A DNA stretch of 21,958 bases. It comes from Hydrogenophaga intermedia. GTDB taxonomy: Bacteria > Pseudomonadota > Gammaproteobacteria > Burkholderiales > Burkholderiaceae_C. Numbering within the stretch: position 1 is the first letter of the stretch; every line of letters begins with the position of its first letter. This document shows, one piece after another, positions 15,262 to 21,958 of the stretch. The notes below the pieces were generated by a model. It did no database searches. It saw only the letters and a program-made list of their open reading frames with translations, and was not told where the DNA came from. Made by a program: the position numbers and the translations under genes. The stretch is from positions 1 to 21,958 of the forward strand of contig CAMBOY010000011.1 in assembly GCA_945869245.1 (NCBI GenBank), given 5' to 3'.

Positions 15262-15825
15262 TCAGGCGGGCGCGATGACTTCGCCGATCGCGTAGAAGTG
15301 GCCGCCTGCCACATGGTGCAGGCTGCGCAGGGCGGGTGCGGCGCGCTCAAACTGCCAGCGCCCGTTGGCAAACACCTGGGGGTCGGCCCAGGCGGCCAGC
15401 ACCTCGGCCAAGATCAGATCGTGTGGGCCAGCCACATAGGCGGTGGCGGGCAACACCCGGCATTCCATTTGGGCGATGCAGCCTTGCACCAGCGGCGCAC
15501 TGGTGAGCGCGCCGGTGCTCCACTCCACACCACAACGCGCCAGTTTGTCCGGGTGCTCCAGCCCACTTTCACCCCCGACCGCGCGGGTCAGGGCGGCCTG
15601 CGCCACACAGGGCACGTTCAGACTCAGCACGCCCGAGGCGTCGATCAGCTGGCGGGTCAGCGTGGCTTTGTCCACCACCACCGCCACTTTGGGCGTGTCA
15701 AAGTCCAGCGGCATGGCCCAGGCGGCGGCCATCACATTCACCCGCCCGGCGTGGGCCGAGCCCACCAGCACGGTGGGCCCGTGGTTGATCAGCCGATAGG
15801 CGTGTGGCAGCTCAACGGCTTGCAC
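15262..15825 (-). CDS. Flavin reductase-like (FMN-binding split barrel) family protein
   Basis: A 187-residue protein with features of the flavin reductase-like domain: an N-terminal strand (AYRLINHGPTVLVGS), the VNVMAAAWAMPLDFDTPKVAVVV stretch that binds FMN, then SGVLSLNVP and a C-terminal GGHFYAIGEV. Members bind FMN and either reduce flavin with NAD(P)H or act as flavoproteins of unknown substrate. The start is a GTG at 15825: its ribosome site TGAGGA overlaps the TGA of the RidA gene, and no nearby ATG would keep the N-terminal strand. Only 10 bases separate the two genes, so they form one unit with coupled translation. Reaction and partner are not readable from the sequence. Confidence 0.9.
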   Translation of the reverse strand: MQAVELPHAYRLINHGPTVLVGSAHAGRVNVMAAAWAMPLDFDTPKVAVVVDKATLTRQLIDASGVLSLNVPCVAQAALTRAVGGESGLEHPDKLARCGVEWSTGALTSAPLVQGCIAQMECRVLPATAYVAGPHDLILAEVLAAWADPQVFANGRWQFERAAPALRSLHHVAGGHFYAIGEVIAPA

Positions 15826-15835
15826 GGGGCTGTCC

Positions 15836-16306
15836 TCAGGCCAGCTCGGCGATCAGCTCGATTTCCACGCACGCGCCCATGGGCAACTGCGCCACGCCAA
15901 ACGCGCTGCGGGCGTGTGCGCCCACGGTGCCACCAAACACCTGACCGAACAATTCGCTGCAGCCGTTGGTCACCAAGTGTTGTTCGGTGTAGGTGGCGGT
16001 GCTGTTGACCAAGCTCATCACCTTGACGATGCGCTTCACACCATTGAGGTCGGTGCCGGCGGCGCGGCAGGCGGCCTCCAGTGTGCCCATCAGGTCAACG
16101 GCCACGGCGCGGGCGGCGGCCTTGCCTTCGTCGGTGGTCATGGTCAGGCCCAGCTGGCCCACCCAGGCGGCGCCATCGCGTTTGGCGATGTGGCCGCTCA
16201 AAAACACCAGCTTGCCCGTTTGGGCAAAGGGCACATAGGCCGCAGCGGGCACCGCCACCGGCGGCAGGGTGATGTGGAGGGCTTGCAGTTGGTTGTAGAC
16301 GGACAT
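15836..16306 (-). CDS. RidA family (YjgF/YER057c/UK114) protein
   Basis: A 156-residue member of the RidA superfamily, whose canonical members hydrolyse reactive enamines/imines such as 2-aminoacrylate made by PLP enzymes. Visible motifs are GKLVFLSGHIAKRDG, the helix DLMGTLEAACRAAGTDLNGVKRIVKV and the C-terminal AHARSAFGVAQLPMGACVEIE. R133 and E148 match the ligand-binding arginine and glutamate of active RidA proteins. It is longer than E. coli RidA (128) and resembles the roughly 150-residue subgroup, so deaminase activity is likely but not certain. ATG 16306 is chosen over the longer frame because AGGAGA (minus strand, 16318-16313) lies six bases upstream. Confidence 0.94.
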   Translation of the reverse strand: MSVYNQLQALHITLPPVAVPAAAYVPFAQTGKLVFLSGHIAKRDGAAWVGQLGLTMTTDEGKAAARAVAVDLMGTLEAACRAAGTDLNGVKRIVKVMSLVNSTATYTEQHLVTNGCSELFGQVFGGTVGAHARSAFGVAQLPMGACVEIELIAELA

Positions 16307-16324
16307 ATCGGGTCTCCTGAACGG

Positions 16325-16360
16325 ACAAAACAAAAGCCCGCAGTGTACGCACTGCGGGCT
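16325..16360 (-). terminator. Rho-independent terminator of gdhA
   Basis: A perfect 11-base stem (16335-16345 with 16350-16360, AGCCCGCAGTG and its complement) encloses a 4-base loop. On the minus strand it is followed by TTTTGTTTTGT. It lies about 58 bases after the gdhA stop. It ends only 28 bases before the RidA start, so it either insulates RidA or acts as a partial read-through point. The minus strand also reads TACACT (16347-16342) inside the hairpin, a possible -10 element for RidA. Confidence 0.88.
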
Positions 16361-16417
16361 GTGCGGGCGGGTGGTAACGCCGGCGCGCGCCGCGGCGCTG
16401 ACACCGGCGTTGGCGGC

Positions 16418-17740
<1,323 letters not shown>

Positions 17741-17842
17741 GTGTGTCTCTCTGAAAGGTTGGTCGCACCCGGATGGGTCAGCGACGGGCGCGAGCTTACG
17801 CAAAGCTTTCAGAGACGTCCAAGGCCGGGATGACCTTGGGTT

Positions 17843-17857
17843 ATGCGTTAAACGCAT
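17843..17857. promoter_or_regulatory. Perfect 15-base palindrome upstream of gdhA (candidate LysR- or GntR-type operator)
   Basis: ATGCGTT-A-AACGCAT is a perfect 7+1+7 inverted repeat. It also satisfies the T-N11-A rule of LysR-type regulators (T17844, A17856). It lies in the 145-base gap between the ABC transporter gene and gdhA, about 103 bases upstream of the gdhA start on the minus strand, a usual distance for an activator site. No regulator gene is adjacent. It is also just past the ABC gene stop, but has no T tract, so it does not look like a terminator. Confidence 0.5.
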
Positions 17858-17885
17858 GATCGGCGCCTGGCGCCCGCTTTTGGCC

Positions 17886-19673
17886 TCAAGTCGAGAACTG
17901 CAGCGCCGCCAGCCGGGCGTAGGTGCCGCCGGCTGCCAGCAGCTCGGCGTGGCTGCCGGACTCGACCACGCGGCCGTGGTCGAGCACCACAATGCGGTCG
18001 GCGCGCTGCACCGTGGCCAGGCGGTGGGCTATCACCAGCGTGGTGCGGCCACGCATGGCTGCTTCCAGAGCGGCTTGCACCATGCGCTCGCTGTGTGCAT
18101 CCAGCGCGCTGGTGGCTTCATCGAGCAGCAGCAGTGGCGGGTTTTTGAGCAGGGCGCGCGCAATGGCGATGCGCTGGCGCTGCCCACCCGACAGGCGCAC
18201 GCCGCGCTCGCCCAAAAAGGTCTGGTAGCCCTCGGGCAGGGTGCGCAGGAATTCGTCGGCGAAAGCGGCTTGGGCGGCGGCCAGCACCTCGGCGTCGCTG
18301 GCCTCGGGGCGGCCGTAGCGGATGTTCTCCATCGCGTTGGCCGAAAAAATCACCGCGTCTTGCGGCACGATGCCGATGCGCTGGCGCAGCTCGGCGAGCC
18401 TGAGTTGGTGGATCGGCACACCATCGAGCGCAATCTCGCCGGTTTGTGGGTCGTACTGGCGCAGCAGGAGCTGAAACAGCGTGGTTTTGCCGGCGCCGCT
18501 GGCGCCCACCAGGGCCACCGTTTGGCCTGGCGCCACGTCCAGCGTCAGCTCGCGCAACGCCGCTTGCTCCGGGCGCGAAGGGTAATGGAAGGTCACGCCG
18601 CGCAGGGCCAGCGAGCTGCCGCCCGCCGGTGCGGGCAAGGGCAGCGGCTGTGCGGGTTCGCGCACCGGGGAGTCGGCCGCCAGCAGCTCCATCAGCCGCT
18701 CGGTGGCGCCCGCAGCGCGCAGCAAGTCGCCATACACCTCACCCAGCACCGCCACCGCCCCGGCAAAAATCAGCACATACACCGCGGCCTGGCTGAGTTC
18801 GCCTGCGCTCATGCGGCCTTCGAGCACCGCCTGGGTGCCTTGGTACAAGCCCCACAGAATCAGCGCCGCGTTGGCCACAATCACAAAGGCCACCAGCACC
18901 GCGCGCGCGCGGCTGCGGCGTGCGGCGGTGGCAAAGGCGCGTTCGCTGGCCTCGGCAAAGCGCTGCGCTTCGCGCCCCTCAGCGGTGTAGGCCTGCACCA
19001 CGGTCATGGCGTTGAGTGTTTCGCCCGCCAGCGCACTGGTGTCGGCCACGCGGTCTTGGCTGTCGCGCGACAGGCGCCGCACACGCCGGCCAAACCACAT
19101 GGCCGGCAGCACCACACCAGCGACCACCGCCAGCACCGCCAGCATCACGCTGGGGTGGCTCCACACCAGCATCAGCAGCGCGCCCAGGCCCATCACGCCG
19201 TTGCGCAGGCCCATGGAAAACGACGATCCCACCACCGTTTGCACCAGGGTGGTGTCGGTGGTCAGGCGCGACAAGACTTCGCCGGTGCGGGTGGTTTCAA
19301 AAAACGCCGGGCTTTGCTGCAGCACCCGGGCGTACACCGCGTTGCGCACATCGGCGGTCACCCGCTCGCCCAGCCAGCTCACCAAATAAAACCGCGCCGC
19401 CGAAAACACACCCAACGCCATCGCCACCCCAAACAGCGCCAAAAAATGCCCGCGCAGCGCCAGCACCTGGGCGTTGCGGTCCCCGGGCAACAGGCCCTGG
19501 TCGACCAAATGGCGCAGCGCCACGGGAAACACCAGCGTCGCCCCGGCCGCCAGCAGCAAAAACGCCAGGGCCAAGCCAATCTGCCAGCGGTAGGGCCTGA
19601 GAAATGGGCGCAAGCCGCCCAGCGAGCGCGGGGTGTTGGATTTGGGTCGGTCGGCGCTCAGTGTGGTGGCCAT
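17886..19673 (-). CDS. ABC transporter, fused membrane and ATPase half (ABCB/MsbA-like)
   Basis: A 595-residue half-transporter that should work as a homodimer in the inner membrane. The N-terminal exporter domain has six expected helices (about 31-55, 75-100, 150-170, 175-195, 255-277, 290-312). Walker A GASGAGKTT is at 390-398, the Q-loop in GIVPQD near 438, the signature LSGGQ at 494-498, Walker B LLLLDE at 514-519 and the switch histidine at H550. It resembles the MsbA-related ABCB family seen in many proteobacteria. The substrate (lipid, peptide or drug) is not evident, and the N-terminus lacks a peptidase domain. Two such halves are needed and no partner is adjacent, so a homodimer is likely. 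The gene is divergent from the DUF898 gene, with 96 bases between starts. Confidence 0.95.
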   Translation of the reverse strand: MATTLSADRPKSNTPRSLGGLRPFLRPYRWQIGLALAFLLLAAGATLVFPVALRHLVDQGLLPGDRNAQVLALRGHFLALFGVAMALGVFSAARFYLVSWLGERVTADVRNAVYARVLQQSPAFFETTRTGEVLSRLTTDTTLVQTVVGSSFSMGLRNGVMGLGALLMLVWSHPSVMLAVLAVVAGVVLPAMWFGRRVRRLSRDSQDRVADTSALAGETLNAMTVVQAYTAEGREAQRFAEASERAFATAARRSRARAVLVAFVIVANAALILWGLYQGTQAVLEGRMSAGELSQAAVYVLIFAGAVAVLGEVYGDLLRAAGATERLMELLAADSPVREPAQPLPLPAPAGGSSLALRGVTFHYPSRPEQAALRELTLDVAPGQTVALVGASGAGKTTLFQLLLRQYDPQTGEIALDGVPIHQLRLAELRQRIGIVPQDAVIFSANAMENIRYGRPEASDAEVLAAAQAAFADEFLRTLPEGYQTFLGERGVRLSGGQRQRIAIARALLKNPPLLLLDEATSALDAHSERMVQAALEAAMRGRTTLVIAHRLATVQRADRIVVLDHGRVVESGSHAELLAAGGTYARLAALQFST

Positions 19674-19729
19674 ACAAAGGTTTCAGTGGGCAAGAGGTGA
19701 ATTGTGCCGCGCCAGGCACTCCCCCCGGG

Positions 19730-19738
19730 TGTTAGCAT
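19730..19738 (+). promoter_or_regulatory. Extended -10 promoter candidate for the DUF898-M48 pair
   Basis: TGTTAGCAT fits the TGnTAnnnT form, with TAGCAT at 19733-19738, about 32 bases before the DUF898 ATG, inside the 96-base divergent gap. No good -35 is seen. The ATG has a real ribosome site, GGGAG at 19760-19764. Confidence 0.35.
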
Positions 19739-19769
19739 TTTCGTTTTATTCACGGTGGTGGGAGAACAC

Positions 19770-20963
19770 ATGAGCGATTGGCAGGAACCAGTGGTCGGGT
19801 CCGACCACAGGCCCACGGCAGATGCTGCGATGGCACTGGACCAGCGCAGCACGCCAGCGGTGCACGACATGCCCTTGCGCTTCACCGGTTCGGGCAGCGA
19901 GTATTTCCGCATCTGGATCGTCAACCTGCTGCTGACGCTGGTGACGCTGACGCTGTACTGGCCTTTTGCCCGCGCGCGGCGCATGGCCTACTTTCACAGC
20001 AACACTTGGGTGGGCGACAGCGCGCTGGGTTTTCACGCCGACCCATGGAAGATGTTTCGCGGCTACTTGCTGATGTTGGTGCTGGGCGGGGTGTATGGGC
20101 TGGTGTCGAACTTTGTGCCGGCGTTTTCCTGGCTGCCGCTGTTGGTGCTGGCGCTGTTGTGGCCCGCGCTGTGGCGCTCGTCGCTCATGTTCCGGCTGCG
20201 CAACACCAGCTGGCGGGGGGTGCGGTTTGACTTTGTTGGCTCTGCCCGCGACGCCTACCGTGTGATGTTGCCGCTGTGGATTCCTTCGGTGCTGTTGGTG
20301 GCCATGGTGTCACTGGCCGAAGCGCCTGGTTGGAGTGAGCTTGGCTGGGTCAACAATCTGCTGACGATGGCTGGTGTGCTGATGGTGGTGTTCATGCTTC
20401 TTTTTCCTTGGTTGATGGCGCGCATGCACGCCTATCAACACAGCGGCTATGTGTTCACCGCTGAGAAAACCCATCTGCCGGTGTCGTCGCTGACTGGCGC
20501 CATGGTTGTGCTTGGGCTTAAGGCGTTCGGTCTGGTGTTGCTGGTGTCTTTGTTCATGGGTGTCGGCGTAGTGGTTCTTGGGTCAGTGGGTCCGATGGCC
20601 GGCCTGGTGGTTGCTGCAGGGTCTGTGTACCTCGTGTTCCCGCTGGTGCTGTTGCCGTACTGGAAGACACGCATGCAGAACCTGGTCTGGGGCCAGACCC
20701 GCAGCCGCCACATTGCACTGTCCAGCGTCTTGCGCTTTCGCGATATGTTCACGCTTAATCTCGCCAACTGGCTGTTGATCGTGGTGACCCTGGGCTTGTA
20801 CTGGCCCTTTGCCGCCATCCACACCGCGCGGCTGCGGCTGGAGGCGGTGTCGGTGCGCATCGAGGGCGATGTGAACACCTGGGTGGCACAGGCGCCCGCT
20901 CAGCGCGCCGGGGTGTTGGGCGACGCCGCAGGCGACTTCTTTGGTGTGGACATGGGCTTGTGA
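19770..20963 (+). CDS. DUF898/YjgN family multi-pass membrane protein
   Basis: A 397-residue membrane protein of the YjgN (DUF898) family. After a polar N-terminus (residues 1-45), about eight hydrophobic stretches follow. The sequence holds two copies of the family motif: LLTLVTLTLYWPFARAR near residues 54-70 and WLLIVVTLGLYWPFAAIH near the C-terminus, each followed by a basic segment, which points to an internal duplication. ATG 19770 is chosen for its GGGAG ribosome site; a longer frame from 19704 would add 22 atypical residues. The stop TGA shares its last base with the ATG of the protease gene, so both are translated together. The function is unknown; the pairing with a membrane-anchored protease suggests a shared envelope role. 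Confidence 0.92.
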   Translation: MSDWQEPVVGSDHRPTADAAMALDQRSTPAVHDMPLRFTGSGSEYFRIWIVNLLLTLVTLTLYWPFARARRMAYFHSNTWVGDSALGFHADPWKMFRGYLLMLVLGGVYGLVSNFVPAFSWLPLLVLALLWPALWRSSLMFRLRNTSWRGVRFDFVGSARDAYRVMLPLWIPSVLLVAMVSLAEAPGWSELGWVNNLLTMAGVLMVVFMLLFPWLMARMHAYQHSGYVFTAEKTHLPVSSLTGAMVVLGLKAFGLVLLVSLFMGVGVVVLGSVGPMAGLVVAAGSVYLVFPLVLLPYWKTRMQNLVWGQTRSRHIALSSVLRFRDMFTLNLANWLLIVVTLGLYWPFAAIHTARLRLEAVSVRIEGDVNTWVAQAPAQRAGVLGDAAGDFFGVDMGL

Positions 20964-21958
20964 TGGCACAACCGACGCTGAGCACCGAGTGGTTCGACGG
21001 CCGCAGTCCGCAGGCCCATGTGGTCACGGTGTGTTTGGATGGCGATGCACTGGTGGTGCAGACCCCCACGGGCGAGCGCCGTTACCCCCGCGCCCAGGTG
21101 CGCTGGCCCGAGCGCCAGACCCATGGGCAGCGCCAGACCGAACTGCCCGACGGTGGCTTGCTGCAGCACGCCCAGGCCGCCGAATGGGACGCTTGGTGGC
21201 GAGCCAGTGGCGGGCCGGAATCGCCCGTGGTGGGCTGGCAGCAAAGCTGGCGCGCCACCGTCTGGGCGCTGCTGGGCAGTGTGGTGTTTCTGGCCGCGTC
21301 CTGGGTGTGGGGTGTGCCCTTGCTTAGCCGGGGGCTGGTGCAGCTGATCCCGGCGGGCCTAGAGGCCAAGGTGGGCGACGCCGCTTATGAGCAGGTCGCC
21401 GGTGTGTTTCTGCTTCCCAGCACGATGCCTGCCGAGCAGCAGGACGCGATGCGCCAGCGCTTTGAGCGCTTGGTGCGCGGCGCTTACCCGCAGGGCGATG
21501 CGCCGGCTTGGCGGCTGAGCTTTCACAGCGCCCCCGCCCTGGGCCCCAATGCCCTGGCGCTGCCGGGCGGCACCATCGCCATGACCGACGAACTGGTGGC
21601 GCTGCTGGCCGACCAGCCCGACGCGATACAAGGCATCTTGGCCCATGAGCTGGGCCATGTGGCACACCGCGACGGGCTCGATCTGCTGGTGCGCTCCAGC
21701 TTGGTCAGCGCGTTGGTGGGGGTGGTGCTGGGCGATGCCACGGGCTTTCTGGCCACTGTGCCAGCCACCCTGGCCACGCAGTCCTATTCGCGCGACGCCG
21801 AGCGCGCGGCCGACCGCTTTGCGGCCGAGTTTTTGCAGGCCAACGGCATCTCGCCGGCGGTGATGGCGGTGTTTTTTGAACGCATCGCGCTGCTGCAGGG
21901 GCAGGGCGGTGACGGTGAAGAAGACGACGCGGGTTTGCCCATCGCGATCGCCAGCCAC
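20963..21958 (+). CDS. M48 family zinc metalloprotease, 3' end outside the window
   Basis: The first 332 codons of a membrane-anchored M48 peptidase. Residues 1-95 form a polar, presumably cytoplasmic domain, and one hydrophobic helix lies at about 97-120. The catalytic domain carries HELGH at 228-232 (zinc ligands H228 and H232, catalytic E229). The third ligand is E280 in the ExxxD motif SRDAERAADRF (D284). The visible end (PIAIASH) is the start of the usual IASHP motif, so only a C-terminal portion is missing. The N-terminal domain before the helix differs from HtpX and from BepA/LoiP. Translation is coupled to the DUF898 gene by an ATGA overlap. It may act in envelope quality control; the substrate is unknown. 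Confidence 0.93.
   Translation, partial: MAQPTLSTEWFDGRSPQAHVVTVCLDGDALVVQTPTGERRYPRAQVRWPERQTHGQRQTELPDGGLLQHAQAAEWDAWWRASGGPESPVVGWQQSWRATVWALLGSVVFLAASWVWGVPLLSRGLVQLIPAGLEAKVGDAAYEQVAGVFLLPSTMPAEQQDAMRQRFERLVRGAYPQGDAPAWRLSFHSAPALGPNALALPGGTIAMTDELVALLADQPDAIQGILAHELGHVAHRDGLDLLVRSSLVSALVGVVLGDATGFLATVPATLATQSYSRDAERAADRFAAEFLQANGISPAVMAVFFERIALLQGQGGDGEEDDAGLPIAIASH

Noticed and set aside
15238..15272. CCCGCC and GGCGGG around the convergent ends of the DUF808 and flavin reductase genes
   Set aside because: Only six pairs around a loop of more than 20 bases and no T run, so not convincing as a bidirectional terminator.
17858..17878. GGCGCC-TG-GCGCC motif after the ABC transporter gene
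   Set aside because: The arms are self-complementary and the loop would be too small for a stable hairpin; no T tract follows.

Overview
The window is a gene-dense, GC-rich piece of a bacterial chromosome. It most likely comes from a betaproteobacterium of the order Burkholderiales, family Comamonadaceae (Hydrogenophaga/Acidovorax/Rhodoferax-like). The signs are the order nuoM-nuoN-DUF2818, the large single-chain PurL, the gene neighbourhood as a whole, and a GC-rich palindromic repeat of a kind I recognise from comamonad genomes. No rRNA, tRNA, CRISPR array, transposase, integrase or phage gene is visible. No gene-free stretch exceeds 300 bases; the longest are about 265 bases (before the efflux cassette and between the photolyase gene and purL).

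Layout. (1) 2-3768, plus strand: the tail of the respiratory complex I operon (nuoM 3' part, nuoN), continuing with almost no gaps into a small membrane protein (DUF2818), a Nudix hydrolase of the ADP-ribose pyrophosphatase type and a DUF1178 zinc-ribbon-like protein. Strong terminator hairpins close it. (2) 4034-7294, plus strand: a three-gene export cassette (HlyD-type periplasmic adaptor, FtsX/MacB-type permease, LolD/MacB-type ATPase) whose codon use differs from its neighbours, so it may be a later insertion. (3) 7459-9036, minus strand: an iron-sulfur bacterial cryptochrome/photolyase, divergent from (4) purL (9304-13401, plus strand), the large FGAM synthase of purine synthesis. PurL carries an in-frame copy of the palindromic repeat and overlaps by one base a PhyH-type dioxygenase gene. 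A DUF808 membrane protein gene follows.

(5) 15262-19673, minus strand: a flavin reductase-like protein and a RidA-family protein (one transcription unit), then glutamate dehydrogenase (gdhA) with its own terminator and a perfect palindrome upstream, then an ABCB/MsbA-like half-transporter. (6) 19770-21958, plus strand: a DUF898/YjgN membrane protein translationally coupled to an M48 zinc metalloprotease that runs off the window.

Most of the window is ordinary housekeeping content. The points most worth following are the repeat translated inside PurL, the compositionally distinct efflux cassette with its own upstream hairpin, the gdhA palindrome, the promoter-like hexamer inside the gdhA terminator, and a 9-codon open frame with a perfect Shine-Dalgarno sequence just before the DUF808 gene. 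I found no convincing wholly new multi-gene system.
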